Assembly: GCF_005116715.1 (NCBI RefSeq)
Contig: NZ_SWCI01000014.1
Coordinates: forward strand, 1 to 64,000
Reading direction: 5' to 3'
Origin: Ferrimonas sediminicola
GTDB taxonomy: Bacteria; Pseudomonadota; Gammaproteobacteria; Enterobacterales; Shewanellaceae
DNA length: 64,000 nucleotides
Position 1 is the stretch's first letter, and every line of letters starts with the position of its first letter. Below, in pieces: positions 46,137-55,628 of the stretch. The notes beneath the pieces are model-generated. The model ran no database searches and was not told the DNA's origin. It worked only from the letters and a program-made list of their open reading frames with translations. A program made the position numbers and the translations under genes.

Positions 46137-47165
46137 TCACCCTGGCTCGCGGAGCCTGGATCTGGAACGGCTCTCCAAAAAGTAGGAGATAAACACCATG
46201 TACGCCCCCACCATCAGGATCTGCAGCAGTCGGAAGTAGAAGCTGCTCAGCACCTCACTCCCCGCCGAGGCGGCGCTGGAACCCACCACCACCAGCAGCG
46301 CGGTGAGTACGCCGGCAAAAATCGGCTCCTTCGCCGGCTCGGCCACCATCTTCCGGGCCAGGGCCAGCGTCACCAGGGCAACCAGTGCCACGTAAAACCA
46401 CAGTTGCGGCAGGATGGTCAGCAACTGGTAGACCCCCACCGCCAGGGCACCGCCGGCGGCGTTGGTCAACAGCAGGAACCGGCTCAACTGGACGCTCTTG
46501 ATCCCCGAGGCCTGCAACGACAGGATGGCGACGAAGATCATGATCAGTAGGGCATCATTTACCTGAACCAGGTAGAAGAAGCAGACCAGCGGGAAGGCCA
46601 GCATCAGGGCGCGCAGAGCCTCGTCGACCCGCTCGCTGCTCGAGGGCAAGGCGGCGGGGCGCGGCGCCTGGGCGGTCCGCACCGGGATCAGCAGGTGCAT
46701 CAGGGCAAACACCAGCACCGCCACCACCGAGGAGGCCACCAGTCCGGCGGCAATCGCCAGGGTCAGACCCGGATGCTGGATCCCCATGTAGGGCAACAGC
46801 AGCGAGGCGATCAGCAGCAGGGTGGCGAAGACACTCCAGCGGGGATCAGGCAGCAGGTAGTAGCTCCACAGCATCAATCCGGCCAGCAGCGGCAGGAACA
46901 CCAGCGGATACTGGGTCGGGCCAAAGCTGACGACCAGGGCGATGCCGACGGTGGCCAGCCCCCCCGCCAGCAACTGGACCGGCGTGCTGGGCCCGGGCTG
47001 GCGCACCTCGATGAGGAACTTGGCGGCGAGCACCGGTGCCAGGTGAGCCAGGGGCCAGCTCAGGGCGGCGGAGAGCGCCACCGTCAGCCCCACCCCCAGG
47101 GTCAGTCGCCACAGCCGTCGCTGGGACTCGACGGCCATCACCGCGGCGCCGGGATCAGCGCACAT
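46137..47165 (-). CDS. FUSC/DUF2955-type membrane protein
   Basis: 342 residues with about ten membrane helices in two bundles, no ATPase motif. It resembles FUSC/DUF2955 proteins that pair with an HlyD/EmrA-type adaptor, as in AaeAB, which export aromatic acids. The start may be at 47165 or at the Met at 47138; the first overlaps the HlyD gene by 11 bases. No TolC is near. Confidence 0.7.
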   Translation of the reverse strand: MCADPGAAVMAVESQRRLWRLTLGVGLTVALSAALSWPLAHLAPVLAAKFLIEVRQPGPSTPVQLLAGGLATVGIALVVSFGPTQYPLVFLPLLAGLMLWSYYLLPDPRWSVFATLLLIASLLLPYMGIQHPGLTLAIAAGLVASSVVAVLVFALMHLLIPVRTAQAPRPAALPSSSERVDEALRALMLAFPLVCFFYLVQVNDALLIMIFVAILSLQASGIKSVQLSRFLLLTNAAGGALAVGVYQLLTILPQLWFYVALVALVTLALARKMVAEPAKEPIFAGVLTALLVVVGSSAASAGSEVLSSFYFRLLQILMVGAYMVFISYFLESRSRSRLREPG

Positions 47166-48282
47166 AGGAGAACCAGCTGGTCACCCGAATCCACAGCCAG
47201 CCCAGGCCGTTGAGCAGGGCGTTGTCGCCGGTATAGACCACCACGTCCGCCTGTCCTCCGACCCGCAGCAGGCCCCGCGCCTGCTCCGGATCCAGCACCA
47301 CGCTGACCGGAAACCTCTGGGTCTGCCGAAGCCAGCCGGTCTCGCCGGACACCTGGGCCAGCTTGCCACTCTGCTCCTGCTGTCCCCAGTTCACACCGTA
47401 ATCGATGCCGCCGAGGCGGCCGGAGAACACCCGGCCCGGGGCGTAGTCCAGGGCAAACTCCACCCGGTCCCCCGGCTGCATGTTGCCCAGGCTGTTTTCG
47501 CGGAAGTAGGCCTCGATCCACACGTCATCGGAGGAGATGAAGGTCATCAGCGGCTGACCGGCGCTGGCATAGATCCCCTCCTTCAACCGGAAATTGGAAG
47601 CCACGCCGTTGGAAGGCGCCAGGATCTCGGTGCGGGACAGGTTCAACTGCGCCTGTTCCAAGGCCACCAGGGCGCTGCGCACCTGGGTGTTGTCCTCCCC
47701 CTCCATCCCCAGCCGCTCCTTGGCCTTGGCCAGATCCGCCTGAGCGCTGGCCAGGGCCGCCTCGGCGCTGGTGAGCGAGGCCTCGGCGTTGTCGGCTTCG
47801 GCCTGGGACATCACCCCGCGATCGACCATGGCAAACACCCGTTTGGACTGGACCCTGGCGTTCTGCAGGTTGGCTTCCGCATTGGTCACCCTGGCCTGGG
47901 CCGCCGCCACATTGGCGGTTTGTACTCCCAGGCTCTGTCCGGCTCGCCTCAGATTCTGCCGGGCCTGCTCCAGCGCCAGCTCGTAATCCTTGGCGTTGAT
48001 GCGTGCCAGCAGCTCACCACGGGCCACCGGCTGGTTGGGCGTCACCAGAATCTCATCGATTACCCCGGAGACCTGAGGGGTCACCGGCACCACGAAGGCG
48101 CGCACCCGTCCCAGGTCGGTGGAGGGAACGAACCGATCGGCGATAAGGTGCGCCAGGAACAGGATCGCCACCGCCACCACGATGCCATTGGTCAATCGGC
48201 GCATCCTCTGCTGCCCCTGGGCGCCGTCATCGGATTCGGGGCTGTCCGCCGCGGTGTTGTTGGGATGGCTTGGCTCGCTCAT
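47155..48282 (-). CDS. HlyD/EmrA-type membrane fusion protein
   Basis: 375 residues. N-terminal cytosolic tail, one membrane helix about 32-48, then a lipoyl domain (PQVSGVIDEILVTPNQPVARGE) split by a long coiled coil (about 85-200) and a barrel domain at DDVWIEAYFRENSLGNMQPG. It bridges the inner-membrane DUF2955 partner with an outer channel. It is first in a three-gene operon with the DUF2955 and AI-2E-type genes. Confidence 0.82.
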   Translation of the reverse strand: MSEPSHPNNTAADSPESDDGAQGQQRMRRLTNGIVVAVAILFLAHLIADRFVPSTDLGRVRAFVVPVTPQVSGVIDEILVTPNQPVARGELLARINAKDYELALEQARQNLRRAGQSLGVQTANVAAAQARVTNAEANLQNARVQSKRVFAMVDRGVMSQAEADNAEASLTSAEAALASAQADLAKAKERLGMEGEDNTQVRSALVALEQAQLNLSRTEILAPSNGVASNFRLKEGIYASAGQPLMTFISSDDVWIEAYFRENSLGNMQPGDRVEFALDYAPGRVFSGRLGGIDYGVNWGQQEQSGKLAQVSGETGWLRQTQRFPVSVVLDPEQARGLLRVGGQADVVVYTGDNALLNGLGWLWIRVTSWFSYVR

Positions 48283-48438
48283 AGTCTCATCTCTGTCCGC
48301 AAGTTTGTTATCGTTCCCTTACTTTAGAGCAACTTATAAGAATAATTCGAGACCCAGTTCCGTTTTTGCCGTTCAGGCCCTGCGCTTCGCAGTCCAGATT
48401 CGCTAGAGTGACGGGTTTCGACACTGAGGGAACCCGTC

Positions 48439-49545
48439 ATGACCATGATCAACCAACAACGCCTGGTTCAGCACTTCCTGGAGCTGGTGCGCATCGACAG
48501 CGAATCCGGTAACGAGGCGGCCATCGCCGCCACCCTGGCTGAGCAGCTGGGTCAGCTTGGATTCGACGTGCAGCGCCTGACGGTTCCTGAAGCGCTCTCC
48601 AACGGCTTTAACCTCTACGCCCGCCTGGAAGGGCGCGCCGAAGGCAGCATTCTGCTGAGCTGTCACATGGACACGGTCACGCCCGGCAACGGCATCGAGC
48701 CGGTGATCGAGGCGGGGATCATCCGCTCCAAAGGCGACACCATCCTCGGCGGCGACGACAAGTCCGGCATCGCCGCCATCATGGAGGCGGTGCGTGTCCT
48801 CAGGGAGCAGCAAACGCCCCACCCCACCATCGAGCTGGCGTTTACCGTGTATGAGGAGGGGGGGCTGCACGGCTCCAAGCACTTTGACATGACCCCGATC
48901 CAGTCCAACCAGGCAATCGTTCTCGACTCCGGCGGCCCCATCGGCACCATCATTACCGTGGCGCCGGGCCAGCAGAACCTCAAGATCACCCTCTCCGGCA
49001 AACCTGCCCACGCCGGCCTGGCGCCGGAGAGCGGCATCAACGCCCTGACCGTGGCCGCCGAGGCGATCACCCGCATGCGCCTGTCCCGCATCGACGAGGA
49101 GACCACCGCCAACATCGGCGTGGTGCGCGGTGGCGCGGCCACCAACATCGTGATGCCGGAGCTGTACCTGGAAGCGGAGGCCCGCTCGCTGGATGATGCC
49201 AAGCTGGCCACCCAGACCCAGCATATGATCGACACCTTCGAGGCGGTTGCGTCCGAGCATGGTGCCCAGGTCGCCATCGACACCACCCGGGCCTACAACG
49301 CCTACCGCATCGGCGATGACCACCCCCTGGTGGCGTCGGTCAAGGCGGGATTCGAGGCCATCGGCGTCACCCCACACACCCGCGCCACTGGCGGAGGCAG
49401 CGACGCCAACATCTTCAATGAGAGGGGGCTGACCACGGTCAACCTCTCCACCGGCATGGCCAAGGTGCACACCACCGAGGAGGAGATCGCCATGGCCGAT
49501 CTGGTGGCGATCAGCCGGTTCCTGGTGGCCTACCTCTCCCGCTGA
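48439..49545 (+). CDS. M20-family metallopeptidase (PepT-like)
   Basis: 368 residues. Zinc-site motifs: SCHMDTVTPG (His75, Asp77), GGDDKSGIA (bridging Asp), VYEEGG (Glu-Glu), DSGG, and a C-terminal GGGSDANIFN region with TGMAKVHTTEE (final His). This is the peptidase T-like branch of M20, normally an aminotripeptidase or amidohydrolase in the cytosol. GAGGGAA lies before the ATG. Confidence 0.85.
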   Translation: MTMINQQRLVQHFLELVRIDSESGNEAAIAATLAEQLGQLGFDVQRLTVPEALSNGFNLYARLEGRAEGSILLSCHMDTVTPGNGIEPVIEAGIIRSKGDTILGGDDKSGIAAIMEAVRVLREQQTPHPTIELAFTVYEEGGLHGSKHFDMTPIQSNQAIVLDSGGPIGTIITVAPGQQNLKITLSGKPAHAGLAPESGINALTVAAEAITRMRLSRIDEETTANIGVVRGGAATNIVMPELYLEAEARSLDDAKLATQTQHMIDTFEAVASEHGAQVAIDTTRAYNAYRIGDDHPLVASVKAGFEAIGVTPHTRATGGGSDANIFNERGLTTVNLSTGMAKVHTTEEEIAMADLVAISRFLVAYLSR

Positions 49546-49749
49546 GCCCGGACTGCCAGCACTGGCACCGAGCCACGCCCCCCACAGGGCGCTGGTCTCT
49601 TTCACTCCAAGCCGGCGCCCCAGGCTGCGGGCGGCGATGCCCTCCAGGTGAACATCGACGCCGGGTGATCGCTGCCCCTCCCAGCTTTCCCGGCTGGCAG
49701 GCGTTCCTCGGGGCGATCGAAACCGCAAGGATTTTGCCGCCAAGCGCCG

Positions 49750-50154
49750 TCAGCCGCTGCCGAACGCCTCGGGGTGACGCTGGCCCCCGTCCCCGATCTC
49801 ATCCCAAGCGGCCATGGAGTCGACCCAGATATGGTGCGCCACCCTGAGGGACTCCGCGCCGGTGTCGAACAGCCCGGCGGGAATGTAGGTGGTGGTGGCA
49901 TCGTTCTCCCCCGGCAGCGGCGAGCCACAGGTGGAGCAAAATCCCATCTGCCAGTCGGCGCCCGGCTTCCTCCAGGTGGCGATCGCCTGCTCCCCCCGGA
50001 GCCAGCGAAATGCCGCGTTATCGACCACCACCACCGCGATGCCGTTGGCGCCGGTGGCCCGGCGACAGATGGAGCAGTGACACAGATAGACCTGCTCAAC
50101 AGGGCAATCCACCTCGAAGGCTACCCTACCGCAATTGCATTGACCCGAAGCCAT
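49750..50154 (-). CDS. GFA-family protein (glutathione-dependent formaldehyde-activating type fold)
   Basis: 134 residues with the zinc-binding pattern: QCNCGRVAF near the N-terminus, LCHCSICRRATG near 25-36 and FCSTCGSPL near 80-88. Start at 50154 is chosen for its GGGAGGGAG site; an open frame reaches 50295 without support. Members of the family bind Zn and glutathione; most have no proven formaldehyde role. Confidence 0.85.
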   Translation of the reverse strand: MASGQCNCGRVAFEVDCPVEQVYLCHCSICRRATGANGIAVVVVDNAAFRWLRGEQAIATWRKPGADWQMGFCSTCGSPLPGENDATTTYIPAGLFDTGAESLRVAHHIWVDSMAAWDEIGDGGQRHPEAFGSG

Positions 50155-50233
50155 CGGCTCCCTCCCCAACAATAGAAAACCCTGGTGGCCGGCAGAGGCA
50201 CCGCGCCAGGGCCGGAGCACCCAGCCCTGGGGC

Positions 50234-50596
50234 TCAGAATGCCCGCCGCCACTGCTCGGTGTCCACAAACCACCGCTCTTCGACGATCTTGTCACCCCGG
50301 AACTTGAACAACACCGACAGCTGGGACGCCTTCACCTTGGCCGAGCGCCACTCGACGATGGAGACCACCTCGCCCTCCCCCTCCAGTTGCCTCAGTCCAA
50401 GGATCTCGAAACCGGGCGGCAAGGTCTCCGTCAGCCCCTCCAGGGCCTGGCGAAATCGCCCCCGGCCCTCCAGCCGATCCTCCTGACCCGGCATAATGAA
50501 GCTCATCTGTTCGGCATAGTCCTCCACCAACTGGTCGAACTGACCTGCACCAACCGCCTGCCAACCCCGTTCCACGATGCTTGCCAACGAATCCAT
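50234..50596 (-). CDS. SnoaL/NTF2-like small protein
   Basis: 120 residues with a cone-shaped alpha+beta NTF2 fold: N-terminal helices (SLASIVERGWQAVGAGQ), then a beta sheet ending in VSIVEWRS and LFKFRGDKIVEERWFVDTE. GGAGG lies six bases before the ATG at 50596. This fold is used by cyclases, isomerases and many unknowns. It is upstream of the GFA gene on the same strand (about 80 bases). Confidence 0.7.
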   Translation of the reverse strand: MDSLASIVERGWQAVGAGQFDQLVEDYAEQMSFIMPGQEDRLEGRGRFRQALEGLTETLPPGFEILGLRQLEGEGEVVSIVEWRSAKVKASQLSVLFKFRGDKIVEERWFVDTEQWRRAF

Positions 50597-50695
50597 AACC
50601 GCCTCCACGACTGCTACTAGGAGATCGCCCACCCAGACGGACCATCTCCCCAAGTCTAATCCAGTTTCAGCTGCGGCAGGGGAAGCCGTTGACGA

Positions 50696-51163
50696 CTACT
50701 CCTGGCCATGGACCAGCAGCATCCGGTGCATCCTCCTCCCCTGCTCCAGCGCCTGCTGAACCAGGGGATGACCGTCCTCCAGCCCCCGGAACCTGAGCTC
50801 CATCATCATCTGCTCAATCAGCTCCTTGGTGCGGCGATACGCCTCGGGGCTCATGGCCAGCATTGTGTTCTCCACCTTGTGTTCTCCCCCGGCCTCATAG
50901 CCGACAAACTTGACATGGGTGCACTGGCCATTGCGGTCACTCTTGGCACACTGCCAGAAGCGGCCTTGATACACCTTGTAGGTTTCCGCCCTGGGGTTGT
51001 TAAACACGGCCGGGGGCAAAATCCCACGACTGAACTCCGGGTGTTCCGCAAAGCTGCTGACCTTATCCTCCCAGCTGTAGGGATGATTGGGCTGCAACTG
51101 CTTGGCCTGCGCCGCACCGACCAGCAGCATGCAGGCCATCAGCCCGAACGTGAAATAACGCAT
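50696..51163 (-). CDS. Secreted hypothetical protein
   Basis: 155 residues with a signal peptide (cleavage about after AAQA, residue 20). Two cysteines (CAKSDRNGQC, about 72-81) likely form a disulfide, and a helical C-terminus has an amphipathic stretch (ELIEQMMMELRFRGLEDG). No recognised domain. ATG at 51163 follows GGGGAGG; the TTG just before is not favoured. Function unknown. Confidence 0.6.
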   Translation of the reverse strand: MRYFTFGLMACMLLVGAAQAKQLQPNHPYSWEDKVSSFAEHPEFSRGILPPAVFNNPRAETYKVYQGRFWQCAKSDRNGQCTHVKFVGYEAGGEHKVENTMLAMSPEAYRRTKELIEQMMMELRFRGLEDGHPLVQQALEQGRRMHRMLLVHGQE

Positions 51164-51438
51164 CAAACCTCCCCTATGGTGTCGAGAAACACCCAGTATG
51201 CCCCAGTTAGGTGAGCTGGATCTTGGCGAAGATCAACCCCCTATATCCGGATGTCACCCAGTCGCGACGCGTCCAGGCAGGCTCCCGCTAACCGAACGGG
51301 AGTAAAGATCCTGCCCTGATAACGCCAACGGTGAGACCTCCCTCAAAAGGCCGGTATAAAACCACTGAAAGCGCATATTCATTCAAAAATGCCGTGATAA
51401 GGTCGACAGTTCGGAGTAATGAGACGGGGAGTTCAACC

Positions 51439-51600
51439 ATGAATCGATGTGGACAATGTCGACAGTTTATCCGTCGACCCGACAACCAGCGCGATCTGTG
51501 CGGCGCCTGGGAGCAGCCCACCAGCGCGGCCCGGCAGGCCTGCGACTTCTTCGCGCCATTGAAGCCCCTGAGAAACAACGACGACCAGGAGTCCTGCTGA
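51439..51600 (+). CDS. Small Cys-rich protein (53 residues)
   Basis: MNRCGQCRQFIRRPDNQRDL followed by CGAWEQPTSAARQACDFF: a CxxC pair at 4 and 7 with further Cys at 20, 35 and 53, so a zinc knuckle or redox site is possible. GGGGAG lies before the ATG at 51439. An open frame begins earlier (51331) but without a site. Small cysteine proteins with an MNRCGQC-type start are known in gammaproteobacteria without an assigned function. Confidence 0.6.
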   Translation: MNRCGQCRQFIRRPDNQRDLCGAWEQPTSAARQACDFFAPLKPLRNNDDQESC

Positions 51601-51621
51601 CGAGCAGAGCCGGTTAAAGGC

Positions 51622-52230
51622 TCAGCCCAGGTTGGCGAACACCAACTGTGACGCCAGCAGCAGCATCACCAGGCCGATGATCCCGTCCAGCCACTGCCAG
51701 GCGCGGGCCCGGCAGAACAGAGGCGTCAGCATCCGCGCGCCAAATCCCAGGGCGTAGAAGAACAGGAAGGAGCCGCCAATGGCCCCCAGGGCAAAGGCCT
51801 CTTTGGCTTGGTAGCCAGTAGAGACCGACCCCAGCAGCACTACGGTGTCCAGATAGACATGGGGGTTCAACCAGGTGATGGCCAGGCAGGCCAGGGCGGC
51901 GCCGATGGCGGACTGCTCCCCTCCTCCCATGCCACCGAGGGCGTGGCGGGGCGTCAGGGCTGAGCGCAGACTGGCAGCTCCGTAAACACTCAGGAACAGA
52001 GCGCCCCCCCAGCGAGCCCAGCGGGCCACCTCCGGATGAGACAGCAGAAGCTCTCCGAAACCGAATACCCCGGCGCTGATCAGCACCGCATCCGAGAGGG
52101 CGCAGAGGCTGCAGATCAGCAGCACGTTCTGCTGAGCCACCCCCTGACGAAGCACGAAGGCGTTCTGTGCGCCAATGGGCAGGATAAGGGATAAGCCGAG
52201 GCTGAAACCGGCAAAGGCGGCCTGGAACAT
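51622..52230 (-). CDS. LysE/ArgO-family amino acid exporter
   Basis: 202 residues with six membrane helices. The family signature is GLSLILPIGAQNAFVLRQG near the N-terminus and ITWLNPHVYLDTVVLLG near 110-126. LysE/ArgO members export lysine or arginine using the proton gradient. Its ArgP-type regulator is not adjacent. Confidence 0.88.
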   Translation of the reverse strand: MFQAAFAGFSLGLSLILPIGAQNAFVLRQGVAQQNVLLICSLCALSDAVLISAGVFGFGELLLSHPEVARWARWGGALFLSVYGAASLRSALTPRHALGGMGGGEQSAIGAALACLAITWLNPHVYLDTVVLLGSVSTGYQAKEAFALGAIGGSFLFFYALGFGARMLTPLFCRARAWQWLDGIIGLVMLLLASQLVFANLG

Positions 52231-52528
52231 GGCGAGTCGGATCCATCGGGGTGGCGGATTGGGCAGGTTCCTACCTTAGCACCGGCGCCAGGCGCAAACC
52301 AGCCCGCCGCCACCGAGCCACTCCCCACATTGGTCAGCACAAAATCACATATTCATCACTCTGGACGGATATTTAACGCGCCCATGCTGATTCAGGAAAA
52401 CAACACCACCATGCATAAAATTCATACGGCTGATTTCTTGCGCTATTCCAGCCAACACTCTAACTTCATTAATATAATTTCAGGATTTATCTGCTCATGA
52501 TGAGCAGAGTTTATCAGGGCCGATAGAG

Positions 52529-53800
52529 ATGAACGGACTCTCGACATTTTCAGTAAACCTCAGGCAGATGGTTATCGCCATTGAAACCGCCGCCTCCTTG
52601 GTGGGGCTCAATGACACCCAACATGGAAAGCGAGTGGCCTATATTGCCGTCCAAATTGGCCGACAACTGGGATTTAGCGACCACGACGTTCAGTTCTGCT
52701 TTGATCTTGGCCTGCTTCACGACTGCGGTGTTTCGACTCAGAAGATGCACGCCAACCTGGTAAAGACATTCTTTTGGAATGACGCCTACATCCATTGTGA
52801 AACCGGCTTTAACCTGTTGAAGAATTTTGCCCCCCTGTCTCAGTACGCCATACCGATTCTTTATCACCACACCCCCTGGGTTCAGTTGAAACAACTTGAT
52901 ATCAGCCCCCACGATGCCCTGATGGCCAACTTGATATTTCTGGCGGACAGAGTGGATGTCCTGGCGGCGACCAGCCAGCAGAACCTGATATTAGCCAGGC
53001 ATGAGATTGTCGATGCCATCGGTAAGTACGCTGGTGAATATTTTGCTCCCCATATAGTTTCCGCCTTTGAAAGGGCCCAACGTTCCGAGGCGTTTTGGAT
53101 CGCCCAGGAGGAGAGACATATATCCAGGTTTGTCTCTCAAATGGAACGAATTCATGTCACCAGAGAGCTCTCTGTTGCCGACCTGAAAAGTCTGTCGCTG
53201 ATCATGGCCGATATTGTCGATCGGAAAAGCCACTTTACCGCCAACCACTCCCTGCTGGTCTCCAAGTTGGCACGTCTCATCGGTGAAAAATATGGCCTGA
53301 ACCAACACCAGTGCGACATGATCGAAATTGCAGGGTTGCTGCATGACCTGGGCAAACTGCGCGTTCCTGACCAGATCCTCGACAAACCCGGGCCACTGGC
53401 CAAAGAAGAGAAGGCGCTCATTCAGCGGCACAGCTTCGAAACCTATGAGATTCTGCAACAGGTCGACGGCCTCGAGGAGATCGCCAAGTGGGCCGCCTAT
53501 CATCATGAAGGAATCAACGGTCAAGGCTACCCCTTCCGCCCCAATGAACAGGAGTTCAGCGTCGAGGCTCGAATCATCGCCCTGGCTGACGTCTACCAGG
53601 CCGTTGTCCAGGATAGGCCCTACCGGAAGGGGATGTGCCGGCAGGAGGCGATGAGTGTGGTCGAGGAGATGGCGCGGGACGGCAAACTGGACCCACAGCT
53701 CTTAGAGATCCTGGCAGCCCATGAGCAGATATGCTTCGAGCTGGCCAGGGGGGTCGGGGTAGCCACCATCCGCAGCCGCAGGACGCCGTCCACCGTCTGA
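52529..53800 (+). CDS. Tandem HD / HD-GYP domain protein
   Basis: 423 residues with two HD folds. The first (about 25-150) keeps a full metal ligand set (His32, His64-Asp65, His89, His113-His114, Asp140) but lacks a GYP loop. The second (about 235-365) is an HD-GYP domain: His240, His272-Asp273 (LLHDLGK), His301, His325-His326 and GQGYP at 331-335, with Asp354. HD-GYP domains hydrolyse cyclic di-GMP and similar molecules. No response-regulator receiver or other sensor is attached. It is monocistronic; the ribosome binding site is weak. Confidence 0.85.
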   Translation: MNGLSTFSVNLRQMVIAIETAASLVGLNDTQHGKRVAYIAVQIGRQLGFSDHDVQFCFDLGLLHDCGVSTQKMHANLVKTFFWNDAYIHCETGFNLLKNFAPLSQYAIPILYHHTPWVQLKQLDISPHDALMANLIFLADRVDVLAATSQQNLILARHEIVDAIGKYAGEYFAPHIVSAFERAQRSEAFWIAQEERHISRFVSQMERIHVTRELSVADLKSLSLIMADIVDRKSHFTANHSLLVSKLARLIGEKYGLNQHQCDMIEIAGLLHDLGKLRVPDQILDKPGPLAKEEKALIQRHSFETYEILQQVDGLEEIAKWAAYHHEGINGQGYPFRPNEQEFSVEARIIALADVYQAVVQDRPYRKGMCRQEAMSVVEEMARDGKLDPQLLEILAAHEQICFELARGVGVATIRSRRTPSTV

Positions 53801-53829
53801 CCGGACAGGGCTCTGGCCCGACCCCAAAA

Positions 53830-53865
53830 AACAAAAAGTACACGCCCCAACTAGGGCGTGTACTT
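53830..53865 (-). terminator. Intrinsic terminator between the HD-GYP gene and the POT transporter gene
   Basis: AAGTACACGCCC and GGGCGTGTACTT form a 12-bp stem around CAACTA. The A-rich stretch on its left gives a T-run on the minus strand, serving the transporter gene that ends at 53907; it also ends the convergent HD-GYP transcript. Confidence 0.85.
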
Positions 53866-53906
53866 CTTGGCGGGCTCAGCCCGGCTGCGACCTCGACGGT
53901 CGGTTA

Positions 53907-55325
53907 TCAGGCTTCGGCGGTGGCTGGCTCCGTCTGGGCCTTGTTGCGGTCCATCGCGGCGATCGCCTTGCCGTAGATGATCAGCGAGACCGCGGACACG
54001 GCGGCGATTCCAGCGAAGAAGTACCAGATGTAGTGGGCGTTAACGGCCGCCGCCGCCCACTCTGCCTGGGAGGCAAACAGGCGCGGATCCGGACAGTAGG
54101 CTTCCAGCAGGTAACCGGAGAGACCGAAGCCCAGCAGGGAACTGATGAAGGAGTGCAGATGGGAGAAGCCCAGGTAGAGCCCCTCCTCCCCCTTGGGAGC
54201 CTGCAGCGAGAAATACTCCAGGAAGCGGGGAGAGATAAAGGACTCGGCCAGGCCCTGGAGCACGATCCCCATGATCATCATGAAGGCCACCGGGTGCATC
54301 TCCATAAAGCCCAGGTCCACATTGCCATCCAGCAGGTTGCCGGAGGCCATTGCCAGGGCGGACAGGGGCATGATGAACATCCCCACGGTCATGGACTGCA
54401 GCGCGGTGCGGCCACGCATCATGGAGGTTACGATGCCTACGGTCATCACCACCACGAAGGGGTTGACGTTGGCGTACCAGGAGGGAGAAGCGCCCTCGCC
54501 CGCCATGCGCAGCACGTACTTGGGCATGGTGGCATACAGCTGATGCTGCACCATCCAGAAGCCGGTGATGATCAGGGTCAGAGTGATCAACCGGCCGTTG
54601 GAGACCACCTTGATCAGCGCCGCCCAGGTGTCGGCCATGGAGCGTTTCTCATCGGCGGACTCCGTGGTCTTGAAGAACAGGAAGATGCTGACAAAGGCGA
54701 TGGCGGTCATGGCAGCGGCAAAGTAGTTCAGGTTCACCAGGCCAAGATCCCCCATGGACTCACGCAGCGGCTTAACTACCGTCTTACCGGAGAAGGCGCC
54801 GATGTTGACCATCATGTAGAAGATGGAGAAGCCCTTGGCGCGGGTCTCTGTGGTGGTGGACTTGGCGACGGTGGCGGTGATCACCGCCTTGATGAAGGAG
54901 CCACCGATCATGATGACCACCATCACCGGCACGATGGCCCAACGCACATCCGCTTCACGCAGACCGTGGTAGACCACCTGACGCCCGTACTCCACCAGGC
55001 CCTGTGCCTCCAGGGCCGCCGGCAGAAACGCCAGGCTGGCGTAACCTATGGTCAACAGGCCGAACGCCAGCATCAGGGAGTTTCTGAAGCCGATGCGGTC
55101 TGCAATGGCACCGGAGAAGGTGGGCAGGAAATAGAGGCCTGCAGAGAAGGAGCCGGAGATCCAGGCCGCCTCCACGTCGCTGAAGCCCAGAATCCGGGAA
55201 AGATAGAGGGTGATGACGATGAACACCCCGTAGTAGGCGGCTCGCTCCAGCAGTTCAACGCCGTTGGCGATCCAGAAGTTCTTCGGGTAGCCCCTGTAGA
55301 GAGTCTCTGTTTTTGTTGAGTTCAT
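53907..55325 (-). CDS. POT/PTR-family proton-coupled oligopeptide transporter
   Basis: 472 residues with about 12-14 membrane helices. The POT signature ExxERxxYYG is intact in VELLERAAYYGVF near residues 24-36, and a GGSFIKAVITATVAKS segment lies near 145-160. POT transporters import di- and tripeptides with protons. The gene lies 410 bases from add in the divergent direction. Confidence 0.82.
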   Translation of the reverse strand: MNSTKTETLYRGYPKNFWIANGVELLERAAYYGVFIVITLYLSRILGFSDVEAAWISGSFSAGLYFLPTFSGAIADRIGFRNSLMLAFGLLTIGYASLAFLPAALEAQGLVEYGRQVVYHGLREADVRWAIVPVMVVIMIGGSFIKAVITATVAKSTTTETRAKGFSIFYMMVNIGAFSGKTVVKPLRESMGDLGLVNLNYFAAAMTAIAFVSIFLFFKTTESADEKRSMADTWAALIKVVSNGRLITLTLIITGFWMVQHQLYATMPKYVLRMAGEGASPSWYANVNPFVVVMTVGIVTSMMRGRTALQSMTVGMFIMPLSALAMASGNLLDGNVDLGFMEMHPVAFMMIMGIVLQGLAESFISPRFLEYFSLQAPKGEEGLYLGFSHLHSFISSLLGFGLSGYLLEAYCPDPRLFASQAEWAAAAVNAHYIWYFFAGIAAVSAVSLIIYGKAIAAMDRNKAQTEPATAEA

Positions 55326-55585
55326 TATAATTGTGTTCCATTTACATGGTGGCTTTCACAGGCCGGACACTCAGGTACAACCTTGTCCCTGAACATCGCA
55401 CCGGCCCCGATGTGGCGGCCAGTGTACCCTATTTGCCCCAGGGTCGCGACGCAACAAAGGCGTCACAAAGAGCTCTACGGGGCCTGGATCACGTTGCATG
55501 AGGAGTCACTGCCAAACAGCACATCCACGGCACAGACAACCTGGGCGCAACAATAAGACAGCGAAAAAGCCCCATTCAATGGCGG

Positions 55586-55615
55586 TTGGCAACCTCATCA
55601 GGCCTGTGGTAGACT
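55586..55615 (+). promoter_or_regulatory. Likely sigma-70 promoter of add
   Basis: TTGGCA (55586-55591) and TAGACT (55610-55615) at 18-base spacing, with a TGG extension to the -10. A start near 55622 would put the RNA 5' end just before the adenine aptamer at 55629. Confidence 0.5.
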
Positions 55616-55628
55616 CGCGGCGAACTTT

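Noticed and set aside
48403-49743. Long minus-strand open frame opposite the M20 peptidase gene
   Set aside because: Shadow of a high-GC gene; His/Gly/Val/Asp-rich composition without motifs, and the plus-strand protein is a clear peptidase.
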